From assembly GCF_042665295.1 (NCBI RefSeq), contig NZ_JBHTCO010000004.1:1-64000 (forward strand): DNA of 64,000 bases. The letters run 5' to 3'. This DNA is from Scopulibacillus_A cellulosilyticus. Its GTDB lineage: Bacteria > Bacillota > Bacilli > Bacillales > Sporolactobacillaceae. Shown in pieces: positions 56,583 to 64,000 of this stretch. How positions within the stretch are numbered: the stretch's first letter is position 1; every line of letters begins with the position of its first letter. The translations under genes and the position numbers were made by a program. The notes under the pieces were generated by a model. The model was not told where the DNA came from, searched no databases, and saw nothing but the letters and a program-made list of their open reading frames with translations.

Positions 56583-57467
56583 ATGATGCTAGAAATTTTA
56601 CAAGTTGATTTTTTACGGTATGCTTTTTTGTCAGGGATACTTATCGGCATTTTATGTCCTGTTATTGGTGCTTTTATTGTTTTGCGTAAAATGTCTTTAA
56701 TGGCTGATGGCATGTCACATATGGCTTTGTCAGGTATTGCCGCGGGGCTTGCTTTACAAAAGTACCTCCCGTTTCTAAATTTTTTAAATCCATTTTATAT
56801 CGGCATGTTATTTTCAGTACTCGGTTCATTTTGCATCCGTCCCTTGATGAAACTGTATCCTTATTATAGAGAGTTTGTCATTCCTATTATACTGGCATCG
56901 GCAATCGGGTTAAGTGTTGTCTTTATTAGTTTGGCGAATGCTTTTAATAGTGATTTATTCGGCTATTTATTCGGGAGCCTGGTCACAATATCTAAAACAG
57001 ATTTTATCGTTGTGTTGATCGTGCTCATTTTTGTGTTAGGATTTGTGATTTTATGTTATAAGCCGCTTTTGACATTAACATTTGATGAGGAAGGGGCACT
57101 GGTTTCTAAACGGGGCAGACAGGTTGTAGAAATTTTATTTACGGTTACAATTGCTTTGGTTGTTTCTGTCACTATGAATATTGTCGGCGTCCTTCTCGTT
57201 TCAGCGATGATGACAATTCCGGTCGCAAAAGGAATGCAATTGGCAAAAAGCTTTAAACAAGTGTTCATTTATTCTATTATTTTTGCCGAGTTTGATATAT
57301 TATCCGGCCTGGTGATTTCTTATAATTTTAATTGGTCAACAGGAGGAACAATTGTTGTTATTGCCTTTTTAGTATTTATGATAGTTTTGCTGATTAAAAA
57401 AATCGTTCAAACGATAAGTCACTCAAAACCGGTCAAATATTCTACAGAAAAAACTGTTAAATTTTAA
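56583..57467 (+). CDS. znuB: zinc ABC transporter permease (ABC-3 family), first
   Basis: 294 residues from ATG 56583 with AAGGGTGA; the longer frame to 56538 lies inside the insertion and is rejected. Eight or nine helices: ILIGILCPVIGAFIVLRKMS, LMADGMSHMALSGIAAGLAL (conserved LxDxxSHxxLxG), IVGVLLVSAMMTIPVA, SYNFNWSTGGTIVV. Forms the channel with the second permease or as a homodimer. Confidence 0.9.
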   Translation: MMLEILQVDFLRYAFLSGILIGILCPVIGAFIVLRKMSLMADGMSHMALSGIAAGLALQKYLPFLNFLNPFYIGMLFSVLGSFCIRPLMKLYPYYREFVIPIILASAIGLSVVFISLANAFNSDLFGYLFGSLVTISKTDFIVVLIVLIFVLGFVILCYKPLLTLTFDEEGALVSKRGRQVVEILFTVTIALVVSVTMNIVGVLLVSAMMTIPVAKGMQLAKSFKQVFIYSIIFAEFDILSGLVISYNFNWSTGGTIVVIAFLVFMIVLLIKKIVQTISHSKPVKYSTEKTVKF

Positions 57468-57485
57468 TTATTGGTGGGAAGTCAA

Positions 57486-58337
57486 GTGATTGAGTTCTTT
57501 CAAAATTTGTCATTTATGAAAACAGCCTTTTTAGTAGGCATCATAGTAGGATGTGTGACACCGTTAGTCGGCGTTTTTATCTTTGCGAGACGACTGCCGC
57601 ATATTAGCGAGTCGCTTTCGCAAATGAACCTGGCCGGGATTGCGATTGGCTCGACAATTGGGTCAGCTGTCCCTTATTTAAGCGGGATTAACCCTTCTAT
57701 TTATGGAGCTGTGTTTGCTCTCATCGGAGCTTTTCTTGTGGAATTGTTAAGAAAGGTTTTCAGAGATTTTTCTGATATGAGCATTCCAATTATTTTGAGT
57801 TTGGGTACAGGACTTGGAGCGCTCTTCTTCAGTATCCTCCATGGATTTAATTCCGATTTCTTCAATTACTTATTTGGCAGCTTAATTGCCGTCAATCAAA
57901 GTGATTTAAATAACACGCTGACCATCAGCATTATTGTCGTTGTTATTCTTTTAATCTTTTACAGACCGCTGCTCTTGATCACTTTCGATGCAGAATATGC
58001 GCAAGTCTCAGGTATTCGTAAAAAATGGATAGATTTAATTTTTATGGTCATAATGTCATTAACTATATCGGTGTCTGTTCAGGCAGTCGGTGTCATGCTC
58101 GTAACCGGACTTATGACACTGCCTATTGCTACAGCGATATTTATCGGCAAAAGCTTTAAATCAGTCCTTGTCCTTGCGATTATCTTTGGGGAACTTGCTG
58201 TTTTGATAGGATTGGTTTTATCATATTATTTAAGCATTGCAACCGGGGGAGCTATTATTACTTTCTCTTTGTTATGCTTCCTGCTCGTTTTAGGTATAAA
58301 ATATATTTATCGAATTAGTTCCAGGCATAATATGTAA
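57486..58337 (+). CDS. zinc ABC transporter permease (ABC-3 family), second
   Basis: 283 residues from GTG 57486 (GGTGGGAA upstream); the frame reaches 57471. Similar layout to the first permease (VGCVTPLVGVFIFARRLPHI, SESLSQMNLAGIAIGSTIG, AVGVMLVTGLMTLPIATAIF, YYLSIATGGAIITF) but divergent in sequence, so a heterodimeric channel is likely. In place of the usual SHxxL it reads SQMNLAG, losing the His. Last gene of the zinc operon. Confidence 0.9.
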   Translation: MIEFFQNLSFMKTAFLVGIIVGCVTPLVGVFIFARRLPHISESLSQMNLAGIAIGSTIGSAVPYLSGINPSIYGAVFALIGAFLVELLRKVFRDFSDMSIPIILSLGTGLGALFFSILHGFNSDFFNYLFGSLIAVNQSDLNNTLTISIIVVVILLIFYRPLLLITFDAEYAQVSGIRKKWIDLIFMVIMSLTISVSVQAVGVMLVTGLMTLPIATAIFIGKSFKSVLVLAIIFGELAVLIGLVLSYYLSIATGGAIITFSLLCFLLVLGIKYIYRISSRHNM

Positions 58338-58349
58338 AAGTTCAATATA

Positions 58350-58391
58350 AAAAATAACCCAGGCTCTTAAAAATCAGCCTGGGTTATTTTT
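58350..58391. terminator. strong bidirectional terminator
   Basis: AAAAATAACCCAGGCT at 58350-58365 and AGCCTGGGTTATTTTT at 58376-58391, 16-bp perfect stem. It serves the zinc operon and the convergent phosphatase. Confidence 0.93.
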
Positions 58392-58992
58392 ATACAGTAT
58401 GATCCGTATTTTTCTTTTTTGGTTCAAGACGGAATATTTTAACGGCAAATTTTGTTACAGGATAGAGAAGCGGTGAGAGTCTCCAAGACAGACGGCCGGC
58501 AATTGTTCCAACTATGAAACTTGCAATCACGTCTGTTGGCCAATGAACACCGGTATAAACCCTTGAAAACATGACTGCAATGGCAAGTATAGTAAAAGAC
58601 CAACTGACCCATTTGGACTTTTTGCCCCATGTAGCTGATGCGAACGCGAAACTGCCTGATGCATGATCGCTTGGGAATGAAGCATCTGCAGCATGAGGTA
58701 TAAGCTGGTGGAAACTTCCGCTGGGCAAAGACACAAACGGGCGCGGACGGTACCATATATGAGCAATGACAAAATTAATAAGCAGGGCAAATACACCAGC
58801 GACAAAGGCCACGACTAAAGTTTGTCTTTTGTCTACTTTGGATCTTGGCAAAGTAAACCAAAATATGATAAACAAAGCACCGTATATTTCTATGGCATAC
58901 TGTGAAATAAAAGCCATTAAATCATCAAACCACTTAACATGGCCGGATAAGTTATTTATAGCATGATAGACAGCTGTATCAAATGGATTCAT
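58390..58992 (-). CDS. PAP2 undecaprenyl-diphosphatase, BcrC-like
   Basis: 200 residues, six helices. PAP2 motifs are intact: KxxxxxxRP as WYRPRPF, PSGH-type SFPSDHASGSFAFA, and SRxxxxxHxxxD as SRVYTGVHWPTDVIASF. Dephosphorylates undecaprenyl diphosphate for cell-wall synthesis, and homologues give bacitracin resistance. In B. subtilis bcrC is under ECF sigma control. AAAGGAG site, ATG. Confidence 0.88.
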   Translation of the reverse strand: MNPFDTAVYHAINNLSGHVKWFDDLMAFISQYAIEIYGALFIIFWFTLPRSKVDKRQTLVVAFVAGVFALLINFVIAHIWYRPRPFVSLPSGSFHQLIPHAADASFPSDHASGSFAFASATWGKKSKWVSWSFTILAIAVMFSRVYTGVHWPTDVIASFIVGTIAGRLSWRLSPLLYPVTKFAVKIFRLEPKKKNTDHTV

Positions 58993-59103
58993 AGGATACT
59001 CCTTTATTTTTTATTTGATAAGAATGTTTAACATCATTTCACAAAATATAAATTGTCAGCAGGATTAATAACGCCAAGAGGTGTTTTCCTATAAATAAGG
59101 TTG

Positions 59104-60267
59104 TCATAACAGGTATTCCTCCGAAAGAAAAATTTTAGGTTGTTTTGACAATATGTTTAAAATGACATGAGCGGCATGAGATGCTGCATTTTTTTGATGC
59201 TGGATCATTTGAACATTATTTTGGATGGATGTAATAAGTTCTGGATTTGTTAACATTTCAATGATCTTTACATACAAATCCTTATCATCCTCAGCAAGAA
59301 GCGCTGCTTTTCTATTGATGAGAAACTTTGTATTGTCTTGTTCCTGTCCCCCTATAGGCTTGTACAAAAGCATAGGCAGTTCCATTGTAACAGCTTCCGT
59401 AACAGTTAATCCTCCGGCTTTTGTAATCATGATATCTGAAACGGCCATCAACTCCTCCATATAGTCTACGAAGCCGGTAAGAAAAATGTCGTGTTTTGAA
59501 TAACCAATATGCTGTTTAATACGTTGATAGAGACGCTGATTATGTCCGCAAGTTATAATTAACTGTATCTTAAAAGGAATTTTTTCTAATACTTTTAATG
59601 TAGAAAGGATCCCTTTGATAATCCCATAGCCGCCTCCGCTTATTAAAACAGTTGGTAAATCTTCAGCGAGTTTATATTTTTTCTTTAAGGCCTGTTGATT
59701 AAAATGATCCAAAAATTTTGGATTAATAGGTATTCCCGTTACTTTGATACATTTATCCTTAATTCCGAATTGTTTTAACCCTTGTCTTACGCTTTCGGAG
59801 CCCACGATATAAATATCGGTATTTTGGTAAACCCAGTAGCTGTGAACAGTATGATCTGTAATGACTGTAACTGTCGGAATATCAATTAAACCGTACTCTT
59901 TGAGAGTTGAAATGATTCCCGCTGCAACTGGACAAGTACAAACAATGACATCGGGCTCCATATGTGAAACCAAATCAAAGACACGGTTAATGCCAATTCG
60001 GTTTAGTCCCTTTAACATCATCCCGGAGTAATTGAGATAACGGGTTTTTTCGTAAAAATAATTATATATAGAAGGAAATATTTTCATACTGTTAATAAAA
60101 AAGCGTCTGCTGACTGAATCTAAGAATGGATGTGTTTCTTTTGCAGGGTCAATAACTGTTACATAAGCATCAGTATACTTATGATAAATAGCGTCTTTAA
60201 TAGCTAAGGCAGCTTGCTTATGTCCTTCTCCGTAGTGACCGGTAAATATAAGAATGTTATGTGACAT
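59104..60267 (-). CDS. UgtP/YpfP-type diacylglycerol glucosyltransferase
   Basis: 387 residues from ATG 60267 (GGAGTGA). GT28/MGDG-synthase family: ILIFTGHYGEGHKQAALAIK (lipid-binding N-terminus), EPDVIVCTCPVAAGIISTLK, VITDHTVHSYW, then the sugar-nucleotide half VLISGGGYGIIKGILSTLKV, MITKAGGLTVTEAVTMELPM and YKPIGGQEQDNTKFL. Adds glucose from UDP-glucose to diacylglycerol for glycolipids and lipoteichoic-acid anchors. It could instead be one of the several non-processive paralogues found in Bacillus. Confidence 0.85.
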   Translation of the reverse strand: MSHNILIFTGHYGEGHKQAALAIKDAIYHKYTDAYVTVIDPAKETHPFLDSVSRRFFINSMKIFPSIYNYFYEKTRYLNYSGMMLKGLNRIGINRVFDLVSHMEPDVIVCTCPVAAGIISTLKEYGLIDIPTVTVITDHTVHSYWVYQNTDIYIVGSESVRQGLKQFGIKDKCIKVTGIPINPKFLDHFNQQALKKKYKLAEDLPTVLISGGGYGIIKGILSTLKVLEKIPFKIQLIITCGHNQRLYQRIKQHIGYSKHDIFLTGFVDYMEELMAVSDIMITKAGGLTVTEAVTMELPMLLYKPIGGQEQDNTKFLINRKAALLAEDDKDLYVKIIEMLTNPELITSIQNNVQMIQHQKNAASHAAHVILNILSKQPKIFLSEEYLL

Positions 60268-60454
60268 GTCTTTCACTCCATTTTTATTGCAAATATGTTG
60301 AAAAAAGTAAATTTAAAAGTCCTGTTTAAAAAGCCGCTTATATTAATAGACTGTTATTCTGCATTAAAAGTTTAGTCAAAGTATAATTTTTTTTAATTTC
60401 AGCAGCCAAATTAATAAATCGCTAATATTTTGTGTCAAATTGAAGGATATAAAA

Positions 60455-60480
60455 TGAACCTTTTAAGTATATTAGACGTC
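60455..60480 (+). promoter_or_regulatory. ECF sigma-type promoter
   Basis: TGAACC (60455-60460), 16 bp, CGTC (60477-60480) fits the ECF promoter consensus TGAAAC-N16-CGTC, 60 nt before the sigma gene. Indicates autoregulation. Confidence 0.7.
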
Positions 60481-60539
60481 CATTTATGTAGAACCGGTTT
60501 AATAAAGGAACTTGAACCGAAGATAGAGGATGAAAACGT

Positions 60540-61088
60540 GTGGATCAGGAACTGTTCCAATTAATTCAACAAGCAAAGCGAGGTAATCAAGACGCCTTTT
60601 CAGAGTTAGTTAAAAGATATAAAGGACAGGTTTTCCGCCATGCATACGCAATGGTTAATGATCGGATGGAGGCAGAAGACATTGCACAAGAAGCATTTGT
60701 GAAGGCTTACTTTTATCTGCCTAAATTAGGAAAGGAATACGCGTTCGTTTCGTGGCTGACGCGGATTGTGACAAATTTATGTCATGATAGCCTCAAAAAA
60801 TTAAATAAAAAAAAGTTAGTTTTTCAAACAGATAATGAGGATACCAGCCAGTTGTCCAATCCAAAATCAGATATGGAAAATACACAGCTTAAATTGACAA
60901 TTAATGAGGCTTTGCAAACATTATCGGAAGAGCATCGAACAGCACTTATTTTACGAGATATGCAAGGGTATTCCTATAGTGAAATTGCCGGCATATTAAA
61001 TATCCCACTCGGAACAGTTAAATCAAGGATTAATATAGCACGGGCGAGTCTAAAGAAAGAAATGACGAGAGGTGATGAAAATGCATGA
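60540..61088 (+). CDS. ECF-family RNA polymerase sigma factor
   Basis: 182 residues, GTG start with GAGG upstream. Region 2 FSELVKRYKGQVFRHAYAMV, MEAEDIAQEAFVKAYFYL; region 4 LSEEHRTALILRDMQGYSYS, EIAGILNIPLGTVKSRINIA. A linker of about 30 residues rich in Ser/Asn/Asp separates them. Followed by an overlapping zinc-finger anti-sigma gene and preceded by an ECF-type promoter, it is an envelope-stress type regulon head. Not close enough to call SigW, SigM or SigV by eye. Confidence 0.92.
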   Translation: MDQELFQLIQQAKRGNQDAFSELVKRYKGQVFRHAYAMVNDRMEAEDIAQEAFVKAYFYLPKLGKEYAFVSWLTRIVTNLCHDSLKKLNKKKLVFQTDNEDTSQLSNPKSDMENTQLKLTINEALQTLSEEHRTALILRDMQGYSYSEIAGILNIPLGTVKSRINIARASLKKEMTRGDENA

Positions 61089-61587
61089 ATATGTGGAAGA
61101 GCTTCTATCACCATATATTGATGATGAATTAAACAGCGAAGAGCGGAAGGCTGTTGAGCAGCATTTAAAAACATGCAAACAATGCAGGGAGGAAGTTGAA
61201 GATCTTCGCTTTCTTAAGACACAAATGTTATCCGCATATAAAACAATTGAGATTCCTGATATAGGTTTTGAACAAGAAGTTATAAGGAAAATTCAAATAT
61301 TAGAGGCTGAAAACAGAAAAGCCTTTAGTTGGAAGTTCTGTACCGCTCTTGTCATTGGAATATTAGTCATTATCTTTGCTTTATTGAAATTATCGCCTAT
61401 ACTATATGCCAGCCTAAGGGTCGTATACACTTTATTTGCTGTCGGTACAAGAATTACCCATGCGTTGCTCGTTATTGTAAGTGATGTGCCTTATTTATTA
61501 GGAGCATTTATTATTGTGACATTGATCTTAATTGTCATTTCAGGTTGGTCAGTAAGACGATTATTTGGTACGAAAACAACAGGGTGA
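61081..61587 (+). CDS. membrane anti-sigma factor with zf-HC2 domain
   Basis: 168 residues from ATG 61081 (GAGAGGTGA), overlapping the sigma stop by 8 nt. ZAS domain MHEYVEELLSPYIDDELNSE, EQHLKTCKQCREEVEDL with HxxxCxxC zinc ligands; then two membrane helices (FCTALVIGILVIIFALLKLS; AFIIVTLILIVISGW) instead of the usual single one, linked by a short hydrophobic loop. It should hold the sigma factor at the membrane until stress. Confidence 0.9.
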   Translation: MHEYVEELLSPYIDDELNSEERKAVEQHLKTCKQCREEVEDLRFLKTQMLSAYKTIEIPDIGFEQEVIRKIQILEAENRKAFSWKFCTALVIGILVIIFALLKLSPILYASLRVVYTLFAVGTRITHALLVIVSDVPYLLGAFIIVTLILIVISGWSVRRLFGTKTTG

Positions 61588-61600
61588 AAAGGTGAGTGAA

Positions 61601-62431
61601 ATGAAAAAATCTCGTTATATTTTAGGCTTCCTTTCGATCATATTTTTTGCTGCATTTCTGATTCACCCTGCTTTTGCTGCAGAAAAAGGCATCATCAAAT
61701 CCAAGGAAACGGTAGTGCCTGAGCATCAAAAGGTTGAGCATGTCATTGTATTTGGAAACGACGCGCATATCAGCGGTTCAGTAAAAAACGCGGTCATTGT
61801 TATCAATGGGAATTTAGATATCAAACGTACGGCAAATATTCACGGATTTGTTCTCGTCGTTGGCGGACAGATTAAACAACAGGCCGGGGCTCATGTAACA
61901 GAAGATATCATGTCATTAAATTTAAATAATAAGATGCAAAATAGTTTGATTCTGGGTATTGTTCTTTTGTTGGGTAATTGGCTGTTAAGACTGGCCGGAA
62001 GCATTGTGTTAGTTTTAATTACCATTTTAGCAGGCATACTTCTAAGAAAGCGCCTGAATCCCGCTGACATCATTAACAAGCAAGTGGGCCGGTTTATGGC
62101 GACAGGTGCTATTGCAAGTTTAGCGATCATTGCGGTAACCCTGTTATTATTAATTACGATTATTGGTATTCCGATTGGCGCGATTCTCTTGCTCTATACT
62201 ATCATTTCATTAATCATTGGTATGGCTGTGTTGAGTAAGGCAGTTGCGGAACGGATTAATGGGATAAATGATAAGCCTGATTGGCTGTTATTTTTAACTG
62301 GTGCAATACTGATTGTATCAGTCTTTAACTTCCCGTTAATTGGTTTCGTGATATTTCTTATTGTTACTTGGCTGTCATTAGGCTTTTCAATGAAGTGGAT
62401 ATTCGATAAAATAACTACTAGAAAGCGATAA
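61601..62431 (+). CDS. bactofilin-like domain membrane protein
   Basis: 276 residues from ATG 61601 (AAAGGTGA; earlier in-frame starts exist). Signal peptide (LGFLSIIFFAAFLIHPAFAA), an extracytoplasmic beta-helical segment resembling polymer-forming bactofilin repeats (HVIVFGNDAHISGSVKNAVI, VINGNLDIKRTANIHGFVLV, VVGGQIKQQAGAHV), then about four or five helices in the second half. Third gene of the ECF operon and its probable effector; similar proteins accompany ECF sigmas in other Bacillales. Function unknown. Confidence 0.8.
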   Translation: MKKSRYILGFLSIIFFAAFLIHPAFAAEKGIIKSKETVVPEHQKVEHVIVFGNDAHISGSVKNAVIVINGNLDIKRTANIHGFVLVVGGQIKQQAGAHVTEDIMSLNLNNKMQNSLILGIVLLLGNWLLRLAGSIVLVLITILAGILLRKRLNPADIINKQVGRFMATGAIASLAIIAVTLLLLITIIGIPIGAILLLYTIISLIIGMAVLSKAVAERINGINDKPDWLLFLTGAILIVSVFNFPLIGFVIFLIVTWLSLGFSMKWIFDKITTRKR

Positions 62432-62469
62432 CTTTTCTAAAATGGAACTTATTTAAAAGGAGTAGAGCA

Positions 62470-63396
62470 ATGGAAAAAGTACTTATTTTCGGACACAAAA
62501 ATCCCGATACAGACACGATTTGTTCAGCAATTGCCTATGCGGAATTGAAAAACAAGCTAGGTTGGAACGCTGAAGCGGTTCGTTTAGGCGGTATTAACGA
62601 AGAAACTCAGTTTGTGTTAAAACATTTTAACGTTGAAGCTCCCCGCCAAGTTGAAACTGTCGCAAATGAAGTGAAAAGTGTTATTTTAGTCGACCACAAC
62701 GAAAGACAGCAAAGTGCAAATGATATCGATCAGGTTAAAGTATTAGAAGTCATTGATCATCACCGTATTTCCAATTTCGAAACGAACGATCCTTTATATT
62801 ACCGCGCTGAGCCGGTTGGATGTACAGCAACAATTTTAAATAAAATGTACAAAGAAAATGGCGTAACAATCCGCAAAGAAGTAGCTGGATTGTTGTTATC
62901 AGCGATTATCTCTGATTCATTGCTGTTCAAATCGCCAACGTGCACGCAAGAAGATATTGATGCTGCGCATGAATTAGCTAAAATTGCTGGCGTCGATCCT
63001 GAAAGCTACGGATTAGAAATGTTAAAAGCCGGAGCTGATTTAAGTGATAAATCAGTTGATCAATTGATTTCTCTTGACGCAAAAGAGTTTCAAATGGGTT
63101 CCCGCAAAGTTGAAATTGCCCAAGTTAATGCGGTTGATACGAATGACGTCATGAGCCGCCAAGCGGAGTTGGAAACAACAATCGCAAACGTTATCGATGA
63201 GAAAAAATTAGATTTGTTTTTATTAGTGGTAACAGATATATTAAACAATGATTCCACGGCTATCGCACTTGGCAATGAAGCATCTGCAGTGGAAAAAGCT
63301 TTTAATGTTACTTTAGCCAATAATACTGCTGTTCTAAAAGATGTTGTTTCACGTAAAAAACAAATTGTTCCTAATTTAACACAAGTTTTAGCTTAA
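62470..63396 (+). CDS. ppaC: manganese-dependent inorganic pyrophosphatase
   Basis: 308 residues, family II (DHH/DHHA2). VLIFGHKNPDTDTICSAIAY (His and Asp ligands), VILVDHNERQQS, VLEVIDHHRISNFE (DHH), then the DHHA2 lobe ending DVVSRKKQIVPNLTQVLA with the SRKKQ substrate-binding motif. Hydrolyses pyrophosphate in the cytoplasm. AAAGGAGTAGAGCA ribosome site. Monocistronic. Confidence 0.96.
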   Translation: MEKVLIFGHKNPDTDTICSAIAYAELKNKLGWNAEAVRLGGINEETQFVLKHFNVEAPRQVETVANEVKSVILVDHNERQQSANDIDQVKVLEVIDHHRISNFETNDPLYYRAEPVGCTATILNKMYKENGVTIRKEVAGLLLSAIISDSLLFKSPTCTQEDIDAAHELAKIAGVDPESYGLEMLKAGADLSDKSVDQLISLDAKEFQMGSRKVEIAQVNAVDTNDVMSRQAELETTIANVIDEKKLDLFLLVVTDILNNDSTAIALGNEASAVEKAFNVTLANNTAVLKDVVSRKKQIVPNLTQVLA

Positions 63397-63409
63397 TCGG
63401 GGAACTCTT

Positions 63410-63440
63410 GGCACCTGAATACTTAAAGTTCAGGTGTCTT
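63410..63440 (+). terminator. rho-independent terminator
   Basis: GGCACCTGAA at 63410-63419 pairs with TTCAGGTGTC at 63429-63438, then TTTAAAT. Ends ppaC. Confidence 0.8.
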
Positions 63441-63468
63441 TAAATATTTTAAGTGACAATCCGTTTAT

Positions 63469-63786
63469 TTAATCATTCATTAAGTCCCATTGATGCTTTA
63501 ATTTTTTCCAATCTTCGTTTGCTTTTTTACTATTGGAAACCGCCAAACTCATCTCAAGATTTTCCGTCAGCCTTTCTAACTTTTTTCTGTCTTTATGACT
63601 GTAGTTTGAACGGACATACATCCAGTTATCTAAAAACTTTCTTGTTTCTTCTTCCGCTTTACTCCAGGACTTATTAGTGATTGCCGTTCCAGCTTCCTTA
63701 ACATTTTTATTTAATTCATAGACAGTCGGTTGGCCGCAGCCTGTTAAAAATATACATAACAAAAATCCAAGCCAAAAGTTTTTCAT
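63469..63786 (-). CDS. DUF4363-like lipoprotein, 105 aa
   Basis: ATG 63786 with GGGGTG 7 nt upstream. Signal peptide with lipobox FLTGCG (Cys about 17), then a helical domain: VKEAGTAITNKSWSKAEEET, FLDNWMYVRSNYSHKDRKKL, LAVSNSKKANEDWKKLKHQW. The long amphipathic helices and W/Y spacing fit DUF4363, small extracellular lipoproteins of unknown function. Convergent with ppaC. Confidence 0.8.
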   Translation of the reverse strand: MKNFWLGFLLCIFLTGCGQPTVYELNKNVKEAGTAITNKSWSKAEEETRKFLDNWMYVRSNYSHKDRKKLERLTENLEMSLAVSNSKKANEDWKKLKHQWDLMND

Positions 63787-63858
63787 TGTTAAACACCCCA
63801 TTAAGTCTAGGATATCCAGTTAAAAACATTTAGATAAAAATAAAATTGGAAATAAATG

Positions 63859-63887
63859 AAGCTCTGCCAGTAAGAAAAGCAGAGCTT
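63859..63887. terminator. hairpin between lipoprotein and last gene
   Basis: AAGCTCTGC at 63859-63867 and GCAGAGCTT at 63879-63887. Likely terminator for the partial minus-strand gene beyond it. Confidence 0.65.
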
Positions 63888-63923
63888 GAAAATGTTTACT
63901 TTTTTGTTTACGTTCGAAAATGG

Positions 63924-64000
63924 TTAAAAGAAGAACCATCGAACAATTATAGCGACAATTCCAATGGCAATTGCCCACCATCCAAGAGCAACAGACTTAC
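63924..64000 (-). CDS. partial small membrane protein, C-terminus only
   Basis: The minus strand from the window edge reads KSVALGWWAIAIGIVAIIVR then WFFF and TAA at 63924. One membrane helix ends the protein; the start lies outside the window. Family not recognised. Confidence 0.55.
   Translation of the reverse strand, partial: KSVALGWWAIAIGIVAIIVRWFFF

Noticed and set aside
1..64000. CRISPR array, rRNA or tRNA genes
   Set aside because: No regularly spaced repeats with unique spacers and no recognisable rRNA or tRNA sequence seen on reading.

Overview
The window reads as chromosomal DNA of an aerobic, endospore-forming member of the Bacillales. It is AT-rich, uses strong GGAGG-type ribosome binding sites with many TTG and GTG starts, and carries a GerA-family germination protein, two YjcZ-type small sporulation proteins with candidate sigma-K promoters, a heme O synthase, and homologues of Bacillus ycnK/ycnJ/ycnI, yisL, ugtP, azlCD, coaA, ilvA and ppaC. 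I cannot name the species. I see no rRNA, tRNA, CRISPR array, intact transposase or prophage.

Layout. 0.3-13 kb is an accessory-looking stretch: GNAT acetyltransferases, an MFS exporter, a MerR/TipAS regulator broken by one base in a homopolymer, the FetAB-type iron exporter pair, ctaB, an ArsR-like regulator next to a YfmJ-type reductase, and several decayed reading frames. 13-25 kb holds a lone GerA/SpoVAF-like protein, a P-type calcium ATPase, small unknown proteins, an IS200/IS605-like relict, a lysozyme-like protein, a YitT-type membrane protein, a CNNM/CorC-type transporter with an unusual leader, and a two-component system next to a triple-PepSY protein. 25-33.5 kb mixes spore-type small Gly/Tyr-rich proteins, two paralogous holin-like membrane proteins, a tannase-like hydrolase, an SGNH hydrolase, coaA and mtaD. 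33.7-47.8 kb carries amino-acid genes (ilvA with a cre-like site, azlCD with a divergent cupin regulator, a lysine-type permease with a D-cysteine desulfhydrase), two drug exporters, two broken genes, and a 40.1-42.3 kb cassette of unrecognised proteins.

47.9-64 kb holds an SDR, an aspartate-racemase-like protein lacking both expected cysteines, a panE-like reductase, the copper cluster ycnIJ/ycnK, a zinc ABC operon behind a near-consensus Zur box (interrupted by a 110-bp segment between 11-bp direct repeats), bcrC-like and ugtP-like envelope genes, an ECF sigma/anti-sigma/membrane-protein operon behind its own ECF-type promoter, and ppaC.

Themes are metal homeostasis (iron export, calcium, copper, zinc), envelope stress and lipids, amino-acid transport, and sporulation. 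No complete novel defence or mobile system is evident. The best candidates for something undescribed are the 40-42 kb cassette, the duplicated holin-like/YjcZ neighbourhood, the leader of the CNNM-type gene, and the 110-bp insertion in the zinc operon.
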